Shown here: positions 8,961 through 17,007 of the stretch, piece by piece
Numbering within the stretch: the stretch's first letter is position 1
Layout: each line of letters starts with the position of its first letter
From: JAEYOM01 sp036260935
GTDB lineage: Bacteria > Bacillota > Clostridia > Acetivibrionales > DTU013
Reading direction: 5' to 3'
NCBI GenBank assembly: GCA_036260935.1
Contig: DATALQ010000018.1
Span: forward strand, 62,001 to 126,000
DNA length: 64,000 bases
Position numbers and translations under genes: made by a program
Notes under the pieces: model-generated
What the model was told of the DNA's origin: nothing
The model's database searches: none
Seen by the model: the letters and a program-made list of their open reading frames with translations, nothing else

Positions 8961-9974
8961 ATCGCAGCAACAATCAAGGATGTAGCCAAGTATGCAGGAG
9001 TATCCACCGCAACCATATCCAAGTATATCAACGGAGTGGCGGTAAAGGAGCAAAACAGGGCCAGGATTGAGGAAGCGATACGCGCCCTCGATTTCAGGGT
9101 CAATACCATGGCCAGGGGACTTAAGACCAATAAGACAATGACGATCGGCGTTTTGATTCCCAGTCTCGAGAACATCTTTGCCACTAGCATCGTATCCCAC
9201 ATCGAACGAATTTTTTTGCAAAACGGCTATAGTACCATTATTTGCGATTATAACCAGGATATCGGGCTGGAGAACAGCAAGTTCGATTTCCTGATGAGCA
9301 AGTTTGTCGACGGCGTAATAATAATGCCTCACGGGATCACGGAGGAGAGGGTCAGGAATGCCATCGATATGGACATTCCCGTCGTTTTGATCGACAGGCC
9401 CATGAAAAACGGGGAATGCGACCTTGTGCTGGTGGATAATCTGAATGCGTCCTATAATGCGGTGGAACAGCTTATTGTGAAAGGACACAGGGAAATTGGC
9501 ATCATCAGCGGTCCCCAGGATATTTATACCGCACAGGAACGCCTTAAGGGGTATCTGAGGGTGCATGAAGACTATGGGATAAAAGTAAATGAAGATAACA
9601 TCAAATACGGCGATTACGAAATCCAAAGCGGTTATGACCAGATGAAGGAGTTTTTGAACTCGGAAAAGCTGCCGGATGCCGTTTTCGTCACCAATTATGA
9701 AATGACCATCGGGGCTGTCATGGCGCTTAACGAAAGCAGTATCAAGGTTCCGGAGGAGCTTTCCCTTATAGGCTTCGACAACCAGCAGCTTGCAAGGGTT
9801 ATCAAACCGAATCTTGCCATCGTGGTGCAGCCGATACAGCAAATCGGAGAATCCGCCGCCAATATAATACTGAGACGCCTGAAAGGCGACAGAACCAACT
9901 ATCCTTCCATGCTGAGGCTGAAGACGGAGCTGCTTGCCGGACAGAGCATACAGGAACGGACCACGATAAAATAA
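8961..9974 (+). CDS. LacI-family transcriptional regulator, probable ATC start
   Basis: Repressor of about 337 residues: an N-terminal LacI helix-turn-helix (ATIKDVAKYAGVSTATISKY) followed by a periplasmic-binding-protein-like sensor domain. GGAGG (8948-8952) lies 8 nt before an ATC codon at 8961, exactly where family members start; no ATG, GTG or TTG is in a suitable place. TTG 8946 is in frame but overlaps the ribosome site. ATG 8883 lies in the promoter. The start is therefore either a rare ATC or a base error. The gene is probably autoregulated through 8924-8937 and may also control the reductase operon and second importer. Confidence 0.88.
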   Translation: MAATIKDVAKYAGVSTATISKYINGVAVKEQNRARIEEAIRALDFRVNTMARGLKTNKTMTIGVLIPSLENIFATSIVSHIERIFLQNGYSTIICDYNQDIGLENSKFDFLMSKFVDGVIIMPHGITEERVRNAIDMDIPVVLIDRPMKNGECDLVLVDNLNASYNAVEQLIVKGHREIGIISGPQDIYTAQERLKGYLRVHEDYGIKVNEDNIKYGDYEIQSGYDQMKEFLNSEKLPDAVFVTNYEMTIGAVMALNESSIKVPEELSLIGFDNQQLARVIKPNLAIVVQPIQQIGESAANIILRRLKGDRTNYPSMLRLKTELLAGQSIQERTTIK

Positions 9975-9984
9975 GGGCTAATTA

Positions 9985-10013
9985 TTGACAAAAGAGCAGG
10001 AAATTGATATTTT
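9985..10013 (+). promoter_or_regulatory. Promoter of reductase-mutarotase-dehydrogenase operon
   Basis: TTGACA (9985-9990) and TATTTT (10008-10013) are 17 bp apart. The first operator begins 5 bp after the -10 box, so bound repressor would block initiation. Confidence 0.65.
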
Positions 10014-10017
10014 AAAA

Positions 10018-10031
10018 GTAAAACGATTAAT
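10018..10031 (+). promoter_or_regulatory. LacI-type operator (copy 2)
   Basis: GTAAAACGATTAAT, a CG-centred palindromic motif immediately downstream of the -10 box at 10008-10013. Confidence 0.75.
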
Positions 10032-10050
10032 CTATGACATAAAAACAAAA

Positions 10051-10064
10051 GTAAAACGATTAAC
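10051..10064 (+). promoter_or_regulatory. LacI-type operator (copy 3)
   Basis: GTAAAACGATTAAC, 33 bp (about three helical turns) after copy 2. Both copies have the same orientation and the same AAAA flank, which suits cooperative binding on one DNA face. Confidence 0.75.
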
Positions 10065-10114
10065 AATAATAAAATATACCATTCTGTAAAATCTAATATA
10101 AAAGAGGTCTGATC

Positions 10115-11152
10115 ATGAACAAGCAAAAAGTGTTTCAACCCGCAAGGGATGGCGTGGACCCCAGTCTGGTTCCGCACATGACTTTTTTCACCGGCGCAAA
10201 AATACCGGGCATAGGCCTCGGAACCTTCGGCTCTGACCGATATTCCGGAGAAGAGGTTGCAAAGGCGGTCAAGGAAGCCATATACGCCGGCTACCGGCAC
10301 ATCGACTGCGCAAGTGTTTACGGAAACGAGCATTTGATTGGACAATCCCTGAGTGAAGTAATTGAGGAAGGGTTGAATCGCGAGGAATTGTTCGTCACCT
10401 CCAAAGTGTGGAACAACATGCATGGAGAAGGGGATATCCTGCGCTCATGCGAAAAGACATTAAAGGATCTCAAACTGGATTATCTGGACCTCTATCTGGT
10501 GCACTGGCCGTTCCCGAACCACCACGCGCCGGGCGTCAGTGTGGATTCCCGCGATCCGCATGCCGTACCCTATATACATGAAAACTACATGAAAACCTGG
10601 CGGCAGATGGAACGGCTGGTCGATGAGGGCCTTGTCAGGCATATCGGCACTTCCAACATGACCTTGCCGAAACTCGAACTGGTTTTGAGGGATGCCAGGA
10701 TTATGCCTGCTGCGAATGAAATGGAGTTGCATCCTCACTTCCAGCAGCCGGAGCTGTTCCAGTACTGTCTGGACCATGGCATCGTACCGATCGGGTACTG
10801 CCCGGTAGGCTCACCGAAACGGCCCGAACGGGACAGAACTGAGGACGATACGGTGGATACTGAGGATCCGGTGATCTTGAAAATTGCCGAAAGGCTGAAT
10901 GTGCATCCTGCAGTCGTCTGTGTCAAATGGGCAGTGCAAAGGGGTCAGGTTCCCATACCTTTTTCCACCACCAGGAGCCACTTTTTAAACAACCTGATCT
11001 GTTCAACGACTGAACCGCTCACAGCGGAAGAGATGAAGGCAGTGGCGGGGATCGACAGGAACTGTAGGCTGATCAAAGGCCAGGTATTCCTTTGGCAGAG
11101 TGCAAAGGATTGGACTGATCTGTGGGATCCCGACGGCGTAATTGCAAAGTAG
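10115..11152 (+). CDS. Aldo/keto reductase
   Basis: NAD(P)H-dependent oxidoreductase of 345 residues with an (alpha/beta)8 barrel. The catalytic tetrad is visible: Asp64 and Tyr69 in HIDCASVYGNE, Lys97 in TSKVWN and His130 in LVHWP. The C-terminal motif VPIPFSTTRSHFLNNL fits cofactor binding. Reduction of an aldose or deoxysugar, or oxidation of the corresponding alcohol, is likely given the mutarotase and zinc dehydrogenase behind it. It is the first gene of the operon, with two LacI-type operators in its promoter. The exact substrate is not readable. Confidence 0.92.
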   Translation: MNKQKVFQPARDGVDPSLVPHMTFFTGAKIPGIGLGTFGSDRYSGEEVAKAVKEAIYAGYRHIDCASVYGNEHLIGQSLSEVIEEGLNREELFVTSKVWNNMHGEGDILRSCEKTLKDLKLDYLDLYLVHWPFPNHHAPGVSVDSRDPHAVPYIHENYMKTWRQMERLVDEGLVRHIGTSNMTLPKLELVLRDARIMPAANEMELHPHFQQPELFQYCLDHGIVPIGYCPVGSPKRPERDRTEDDTVDTEDPVILKIAERLNVHPAVVCVKWAVQRGQVPIPFSTTRSHFLNNLICSTTEPLTAEEMKAVAGIDRNCRLIKGQVFLWQSAKDWTDLWDPDGVIAK

Positions 11153-11189
11153 TAGCTTTATAATTATTAATAATCAGGAGGAAAATCTC

Positions 11190-11621
11190 ATGTTGAAAGG
11201 AATACCATCTATTATCAGCCCGGAGCTTCTAAAAGTACTGATGGAAATGGGGCATGGGGATGAACTCGTACTGTCGGACGGCAATTTTCCAGCAGCTGCA
11301 TTGGCAAATCGGCTGGTAAGATGTGATGGACACAATGTACCGGATATACTCGAAGCCATATTGAAATTCTTCCCTCTGGACCCTTATGTGGAGAAGCCTG
11401 TTTCCCTGATGGCGGTTGTCCCCGGGGATACCGTCAAGCCCGTCATATGGGACACCTATAAGGCGATTGTTGAAAAATACGAACCGAAAAATGGCAGGAT
11501 TGAGTTTGTCGAGCGTTTTGCATTCTATGAAAGAGCAAAAAAAGCGTATGCCATAATTGCAACCGGGGAAAAAGCGCTTTATGCCAATATCATCCTGAAA
11601 AAAGGCGTTGTCGTGGAGTAA
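11190..11621 (+). CDS. RbsD/FucU-family sugar mutarotase
   Basis: Protein of 143 residues of the RbsD/FucU family, which interconverts sugar anomers (fucose or ribose). The family motif GHGDELVLSDGNFP, with the proposed catalytic His22, is near the N-terminus, and the length equals FucU. ATG 11190 follows a perfect AGGAGG; the frame opens earlier, inside the reductase gene, without a ribosome site. In an operon with two oxidoreductases it would supply the right anomer of a deoxysugar such as fucose, but other hexoses are possible. Confidence 0.88.
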   Translation: MLKGIPSIISPELLKVLMEMGHGDELVLSDGNFPAAALANRLVRCDGHNVPDILEAILKFFPLDPYVEKPVSLMAVVPGDTVKPVIWDTYKAIVEKYEPKNGRIEFVERFAFYERAKKAYAIIATGEKALYANIILKKGVVVE

Positions 11622-11663
11622 TGCAGGACTGAATAAATAATTTATGGAAATAGGAGGATAATT

Positions 11664-12725
11664 ATGAGCAATTCAATGAAAGCAGCTTATTTACCCGGTA
11701 ACAGCACAGTTGTACTCAAAGAGGTAGAAATTCCGGAGCCCGGCCATGGCCAGGTATTGATCAGAACAAAATCTTCAACGATCTGCGGCAGCGATATCCG
11801 CGCCATATACCGCGAACACCTCGGAAAGGGACCTGAAGGCTACCAGGACAAGATAGCAGGGCATGAGCCTGCCGGCCAGATAATAAAGTGCGGACCCGGA
11901 ATGCGCAGATTCAAAGAAGGCGACAGAGTCATCGTTTATCATATTTCCGGGTGCGGGCTCTGCAACGACTGCCGCAGGGGCTATATGATCAGCTGCACCA
12001 GCCCGCTCAGGGCGGCATACGGCTGGCAGAGGGACGGCGGGATGGCCCCCTACATCCTGGCAGACGAAAAGGATTGTGTGCTCCTGCCTGATGAATTGAC
12101 TTATACGGACGGAGCCCAGGTAGCTTGCGGTTTCGGAACGGTATATGAAGGCCTTGAGAAGATCGGCATATCGGGCAATGACGCGGTACTGGTCGTAGGA
12201 CTTGGCCCAGTCGGACTTGCCACACTGATGCTTGCCAAGGCAATGGGCGCACAGAAGCTGATCGGCGTGGACGTGACAAAGGAACGCTGCCAGCTGGCGC
12301 TGGATAAAAAACTGGCCGACCATGTCTTTGTTTCCGGAGCAGATACGCTGGAACAAATACAAAAGCTGACAGGCGGTTTTGGAGTCGAACGGGCTATTGA
12401 CTGTTCCGGTCATACCTCCGGACGTCAACTGGCAATCCGTGCGACCCGTAAATGGGGAAAGATTGCGTTCGTTGGAGAAGGCGGTACGGTCGAATTCAAC
12501 CCGAGCCCGGATATTATCCACGAGCAGAAAACAATTTTCGGTTCCTGGGTCACAAGCATCTGGAAGATGGAAGAACTGGTGGAAAGACTGGTCCGCTGGG
12601 GCATTCATCCGGAAGACCTCGTTACTCACCGCTTTACACTGGACAACGTATCCGAGGCATATACGCTTATGGCCGAAGGAAAATGCGGCAAGGTAGCAGT
12701 CGTATTCGACGAGGAGATCAAATAG
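11664..12725 (+). CDS. Zinc-dependent medium-chain alcohol/polyol dehydrogenase
   Basis: Medium-chain dehydrogenase of 353 residues. Catalytic zinc ligands are Cys41 (ICGSD) and His67/Glu68 (GHEPAG). The structural zinc loop has Cys97, Cys100, Cys103 and Cys111. The cofactor site is VVGLGPVGLATLMLAKAMGA. Relatives oxidise polyols, sugars or threonine. AGGAGG precedes ATG 11664. It is the last gene of the operon, 42 bp after the mutarotase gene, and a strong terminator follows. With the reductase it could interconvert an aldose and its lactone or ketose. Confidence 0.92.
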   Translation: MSNSMKAAYLPGNSTVVLKEVEIPEPGHGQVLIRTKSSTICGSDIRAIYREHLGKGPEGYQDKIAGHEPAGQIIKCGPGMRRFKEGDRVIVYHISGCGLCNDCRRGYMISCTSPLRAAYGWQRDGGMAPYILADEKDCVLLPDELTYTDGAQVACGFGTVYEGLEKIGISGNDAVLVVGLGPVGLATLMLAKAMGAQKLIGVDVTKERCQLALDKKLADHVFVSGADTLEQIQKLTGGFGVERAIDCSGHTSGRQLAIRATRKWGKIAFVGEGGTVEFNPSPDIIHEQKTIFGSWVTSIWKMEELVERLVRWGIHPEDLVTHRFTLDNVSEAYTLMAEGKCGKVAVVFDEEIK

Positions 12726-12761
12726 GTTTGATCTTGAAAAAAAATTAATAAATATCATGTA

Positions 12762-12793
12762 GGGGAGGGGGCGAAAGCCCCCCCTCCTTTTTT
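12762..12793 (+). terminator. Rho-independent terminator of reductase operon
   Basis: A GC-rich stem (GGAGGGGGC pairing with GCCCCCCCTCC) around a GAAA tetraloop, followed by TTTTTT. Confidence 0.93.
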
Positions 12794-12863
12794 GTGAAAA
12801 ATGAATTCCTTTGGTAAACTTGCTGCAGACATCTGCTTACTCCACCGATCAATTGAAAAAACA

Positions 12864-12910
12864 AAAACCTCGTATTCGAGGCCTGTTCAGGTCAAGGAAT
12901 ACGAGGTTTT
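12864..12910 (-). terminator. Rho-independent terminator of second importer operon
   Basis: A 14-bp stem, AAAACCTCGTATTC (12864-12877) with GAATACGAGGTTTT (12897-12910), lies just past the minus-strand binding-protein gene. Read on the minus strand it ends in a long T-rich tract. Confidence 0.88.
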
Positions 12911-12933
12911 GAATCAAAGCTATTTAACCAATA

Positions 12934-14727
12934 TTACTTGTTAGCTGCAGCATTCTTGGCGTCGAGTTCGATCTGCCATTTCTGTGTATCGAACTTAACA
13001 ACATCTGCAAATCCGTTTCCATCCATCTGTGTAACCATTTCATCCCACAGTGAATCGAATTTGGCTTGGCTTCCACAGAAGATCATCTTCCAGGAGTACT
13101 CTTCGAGAACTTCTTCACAGGCATTACGAGCAACAGCTGTATCATTGGGATCGCTCGGCAGAGATACTCTGACGTTCGGGCTTATCACCAGGGCGCCGTT
13201 GTCCTTCATCCACTGTGCAGGCTCGGGAGAACCGAATTTCGCTGCCCAATCCTTCGTCATCTGAGTCTGGGTAGCAGCCTTATATGAACTCCAATACTGG
13301 CTGGAATAGGGTTCGCCTGTATTCGGGTTCTTGCTGATGGCGTCGACTATCCACTGATTGATTGCGTTGTTACCGTCGTTGTAGCCGCCACCGCCGAATT
13401 CTGCAGGAACAGGCAGGTTATCCATCAGAGCGTTTTCATTCTTAAGGGTGTATTTGCCGTCAGCACCTACAGTATAGTTGAAATCCTTGAGACCGTTGTG
13501 CTGGAAAGTTAAGCCTTCCGGACTTGCATACCAGTCGAGGAATTCCATGATCCTTGCATACTTCTCGGCGTCAACGCCGGAGCCGACACCGAATACACGG
13601 CCGCTGCCATAGTATGTATCAGCGTCTGCATAGTATTTCTGATCCTTGACGGGAATAAATCTGAATGCATTGCCCGCTTTCAGCTTATCCGTAGTATTCC
13701 AGAAGCCTACCTGCCAGCTGTACCAAAGCAGATTAACGCGACCGGCTGTTATCTTGGGATATACTGCATTCCAGTCCTGATCCTTGGAGTCGGGATCTAC
13801 AAGACCCTTCTGCTGCAGATCATACAGGAAGTGAAGCATCTTATAGTAAGTGCCGTCTTTGTCCGTAACCTTGCCCCAGGTTCCGTCGGGTTTCAAAACT
13901 ATGGAACCCTTGATTTTTTCGCCGTACCAGGTGGTCAGCTGAACGACATTGGCAATACCCATCATGTTGTCGCCGCCATCCCAGTCAGGCCAAAGTGTTA
14001 CAGCGTAGCACTTCTCACCCTTGTCATTCGTCGGGTGCTTCTTCTGCATCTGAGCCAGTACGTCAACGAGACCATTCAAATCAGCTATATCCGGGGTCCC
14101 GAGTTCGCTGTACAGATCCCAGCGAAGCAGAGGGCTGGAGTAAATAACATCCTGCGAATATGCCGTCGCACCTGTATTTGTCATCTGTGCGGGGATACCG
14201 TAGATATTGCCTGCATCATTTGTTGGAATACCCTTGTTGTATGTATCGATCTGATCCTTGTAGGTCATCAGGTTGGAATAATTTCCGACATCAGCGGTGA
14301 TATCCTTGATCAGCTTGTTCTGAACGCAGTCAGAAAAATCCGAGGGTTCAAGGAGCACGATATCGCCGAGATTACCCGAGCTTACACGTGTCTGATATAA
14401 TGCGGCGCCCGCTACCTGCGGAGCCAGGATATTGAGTGACAGGTTGAATTTGTCCTTTACAATCTTGCCGAACCAGCCGGTCTGCAGTCCCTGAAAGTTA
14501 GCTGCAACGTCATAGATGTCGATTGTCAGCTCTTTATCATGGGATACTGTCGGAGTAGCGGGAGCAGCAGCAGTGCTTTCTGCTGGTGCTGCTTCAGGTG
14601 TCGCTGCCGGTGCCGTGGTCGCTGCAGCATTTGTGTTGTCAGCGGTATTGCCACCGCATCCAGTCAAAGCTGTTGCCAAAACAAATACTACTACCAGCAG
14701 TAATGATAATAACTTTTTGTGGCCCAT
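12934..14727 (-). CDS. Extracellular solute-binding lipoprotein (LplA-like)
   Basis: Large binding lipoprotein of 597 residues. The signal peptide ends in a lipobox (LATALTGC) and is followed by an Ala/Thr/Pro-rich linker. ATG 14727 follows GGGAGG on the minus strand; the frame extends to 14772 without a ribosome site. It is the last gene of a permease-permease-binding-protein operon, the reverse of the order in the importer at 5064-8763. Ligand unknown; a carbohydrate is likely because the operon carries the same operator as the reductase-mutarotase operon. Confidence 0.92.
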   Translation of the reverse strand: MGHKKLLSLLLVVVFVLATALTGCGGNTADNTNAAATTAPAATPEAAPAESTAAAPATPTVSHDKELTIDIYDVAANFQGLQTGWFGKIVKDKFNLSLNILAPQVAGAALYQTRVSSGNLGDIVLLEPSDFSDCVQNKLIKDITADVGNYSNLMTYKDQIDTYNKGIPTNDAGNIYGIPAQMTNTGATAYSQDVIYSSPLLRWDLYSELGTPDIADLNGLVDVLAQMQKKHPTNDKGEKCYAVTLWPDWDGGDNMMGIANVVQLTTWYGEKIKGSIVLKPDGTWGKVTDKDGTYYKMLHFLYDLQQKGLVDPDSKDQDWNAVYPKITAGRVNLLWYSWQVGFWNTTDKLKAGNAFRFIPVKDQKYYADADTYYGSGRVFGVGSGVDAEKYARIMEFLDWYASPEGLTFQHNGLKDFNYTVGADGKYTLKNENALMDNLPVPAEFGGGGYNDGNNAINQWIVDAISKNPNTGEPYSSQYWSSYKAATQTQMTKDWAAKFGSPEPAQWMKDNGALVISPNVRVSLPSDPNDTAVARNACEEVLEEYSWKMIFCGSQAKFDSLWDEMVTQMDGNGFADVVKFDTQKWQIELDAKNAAANK

Positions 14728-14769
14728 AAACAAACCTCCCTTTAATAATATGATGTTTCTTACAATCAA

Positions 14770-14790
14770 CAACGAAGTGCTACTTCATTG
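14770..14790 (-). other. Small hairpin before binding-protein gene
   Basis: CAACGAAGTGCTACTTCATTG forms an imperfect stem with a 3-nt loop in the 67-bp gap between permease and binding-protein genes. It may act as an mRNA processing or stability element. Confidence 0.4.
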
Positions 14791-14794
14791 TTCA

Positions 14795-15739
14795 TTATCC
14801 TTTTACAGCCCCGATCATGATACCTTTTACGAAGAATCTCTGGAAGATCGGGTATACCAGTATGATCGGCGTTACGACGAGGACTGTTACCGTCATACGG
14901 ATTGAGGTGGCTGTCTGCGCTTTCGCAAGACTTGCTGCAATGTTGACCGTACCCGAAGCGTTATTAATCAAGCCTTTCAAAGAGCTTGCCTGATTGATGT
15001 ACTGGTATAGCACAAACTGCAATGTAAACAGTTTGTTGTCAGTTACCAGAAGCAGAGTGTCCTGGAAGGAATTCCACTGTGCAACTGCCGCGAATATCGC
15101 AATTGTCGCAAGAATCGGCTTGACGATCGGCAGAATGACGCGGAAAAAAATCTTGAGCGTACCGGCGCCGTCAATCTCCGCCGCTTCCTGCAGTTCCTTC
15201 GGAGTGGATTCTACAAAGGTTTTACACAGCACGATATAGAAAGGCTGAATAACTACTGGCCAGATATAGCCCCAGAAATTATTCGTAAGCCCGAGATTTT
15301 TCATGGTAATATACCATGGAATTATACCGGCGTTGAAATACATTGTCGCTATTACGAAGCGATACCAGAATTTTCTGTGCCACAGACTTTCCCGCGTAAA
15401 CATGTACCCCAGAAAGGCTGCGAACAATACTGTAAGGGCCGTTCCTATCACTGTTCTTTCTACAGAAACCGTAAGTGCATTGAACAGATCCGGTATTTTC
15501 AGTACGTTTGCATAGTTGCTGAAATGTATTCCCAGCGGCCAAAACAGTACTTTACCTTTGTCACTCAGGTCATTCGCACTGATTGAATTGATAAAGATAT
15601 AATAAAACGGGTAGATGCATACGAAGGAAAACAGTGCGTATACAACATAGGTAACTATGCTTATGAGCCTGTCGCCTATGCCGTATTTCATTTTCAATTT
15701 TGTTGTTTTGGGCTTTTCAGTACTTATATGTAATTCCAT
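14795..15739 (-). CDS. Carbohydrate ABC importer permease (LplC/YtcP-like)
   Basis: Permease of 314 residues with six hydrophobic segments, an EAA loop (EAAEIDGAGTLKIFFRVILP) and the typical LplC C-terminus (RFFVKGIMIGAVKG). GGGGGAAATGTT precedes ATG 15739. It lies 27 bp after the other permease gene and 67 bp before the binding-protein gene, in one minus-strand operon. Confidence 0.94.
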   Translation of the reverse strand: MELHISTEKPKTTKLKMKYGIGDRLISIVTYVVYALFSFVCIYPFYYIFINSISANDLSDKGKVLFWPLGIHFSNYANVLKIPDLFNALTVSVERTVIGTALTVLFAAFLGYMFTRESLWHRKFWYRFVIATMYFNAGIIPWYITMKNLGLTNNFWGYIWPVVIQPFYIVLCKTFVESTPKELQEAAEIDGAGTLKIFFRVILPIVKPILATIAIFAAVAQWNSFQDTLLLVTDNKLFTLQFVLYQYINQASSLKGLINNASGTVNIAASLAKAQTATSIRMTVTVLVVTPIILVYPIFQRFFVKGIMIGAVKG

Positions 15740-15766
15740 AACATTTCCCCCTTCCCTCTCTATAGT

Positions 15767-16687
15767 CTAAATAAAGCCCTGGCCTCTTACCAACTTCGAT
15801 ACACCATTCGTGACACACAGGAGTATGACACTGATGATGCTCTTGAACATGCTGACTGCGACGGAAAGGGAATAGCCTCCGTTACCCATTGCCAGATTGT
15901 AGACATAAAGGTCAAGAACCTGTATATAGTCCTTATTGAATGCGTTCTGGAAGACATAGAACTGTTCCATGCCATTGGTCAGGAAGTTCGCCAGATTGAG
16001 CATTACTATTACGAAATAGGTTGGCAGCAGGCTCGGAAGCGTAATGTGCCATATTATCTTCATTCTCGAAGCGCCATCTATCTTTGCTGCCGTAATCATT
16101 TCCTCATCTATGCCTGATATGGCCGCGATATACATGATAGCGGCCCAGCCTGCATTTTTCCATGTCAGCCACAGCCACATCTTGAACCAGACATGGTCGG
16201 GTGACGCCAAAAATATCTGTGGTTCCTGTATAAGTCCCAGGTTCATTGCCACTGTATTGACAGCACCGGTGCTGCTGAAAACAGAAAAAGCGATTGAATA
16301 CACGAGGACCCAGCTGATGAAGTTCGGAAGCGTGGTTACTGTCTGCACGAACCTTTTATAAGTCCTGGCCTTGATCTCATTAAGGAATACGGCAAAGACC
16401 ATGGGGAACCATGAAAAAGCAAGGCTCAGCCCGCTGATTGCAAAAGTGTTTCTCATAACTTCCAGGAGTTGATTTATCCTGACCTTGTTCGATACCATCG
16501 TCTGGAACCATTTTAATCCGACAAACTTTTCCCAGGTCAGAGGAAATGGAGGTTTGTAATCGAAAAATGCATAGAACCAACCATAAAGCGGGTAGTACGC
16601 AAACAGTGCTACAATTGCCAGGAAAGGCAGTATGTACAGGAATTCCCGATACGATCTGGCCTTTGCCCTGTCCTTAATCAACTTCAT
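15767..16687 (-). CDS. Carbohydrate ABC importer permease (LplB-like)
   Basis: Permease of 306 residues, first gene of the second importer operon. It has about six membrane helices and an EAA loop (TAAKIDGASRMKIIWHITLP). GGGGGG lies before ATG 16687. The promoter at 16816-16844 and operator at 16790-16805 lie directly upstream, so this operon probably responds to the same LacI regulator as the genes at 10115-12725. Confidence 0.93.
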   Translation of the reverse strand: MKLIKDRAKARSYREFLYILPFLAIVALFAYYPLYGWFYAFFDYKPPFPLTWEKFVGLKWFQTMVSNKVRINQLLEVMRNTFAISGLSLAFSWFPMVFAVFLNEIKARTYKRFVQTVTTLPNFISWVLVYSIAFSVFSSTGAVNTVAMNLGLIQEPQIFLASPDHVWFKMWLWLTWKNAGWAAIMYIAAISGIDEEMITAAKIDGASRMKIIWHITLPSLLPTYFVIVMLNLANFLTNGMEQFYVFQNAFNKDYIQVLDLYVYNLAMGNGGYSLSVAVSMFKSIISVILLCVTNGVSKLVRGQGFI

Positions 16688-16789
16688 CCAAATAGCCCCC
16701 CTACTCGTTATGAAATCAAATCAAATCAAGCGAAATTATTAAGTCTGATAATACTAATAGAAAGTGCAGGTTCCTTATAGAATTTCTTT

Positions 16790-16805
16790 GGTTAATCGTT
16801 TTACC
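16790..16805 (-). promoter_or_regulatory. LacI-type operator (copy 4)
   Basis: GGTTAATCGTTTTACC, the most symmetrical copy of the CG-centred motif. It lies about 10 bp downstream of the minus-strand -10 box, covering the transcription start of the second importer operon. Confidence 0.78.
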
Positions 16806-16815
16806 TTATATGGTA

Positions 16816-16844
16816 ATTATATTCACACGGTTTGTGAATGTCAA
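16816..16844 (-). promoter_or_regulatory. Consensus sigma-A promoter with palindromic spacer
   Basis: Read on the minus strand: TTGACA (16844-16839), exactly 17 bp, then TATAAT (16821-16816), a perfect consensus. The 17-bp spacer is itself an inverted repeat, TTCACA-N5-TGTGAA, which may be a second regulator site. Confidence 0.88.
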
Positions 16845-17007
16845 CCTCGGGAGGAAATTTGTACAAAAATTTAAATAATTAATCTTAAATTTAAAGTCGT
16901 TATTTGTATGAATCATGCAGGCTAATATTCCATTCAGGGCTTCCGCTGTCGGCTGCATATTCGACTTATATGAATTGAGTAATGAAAAGAGAACAGAAGT
17001 TGCCGGA

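Larger units (their letters stand above)
16688..17007. other. Intergenic control region of second importer operon
   Basis: About 320 bp between the importer operon and the downstream end of a lacI gene. It contains the minus-strand promoter and operator listed separately. I found no gene in it: an open frame at 16915-17097 runs antisense into the lacI gene and lacks a ribosome site. Confidence 0.7.
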
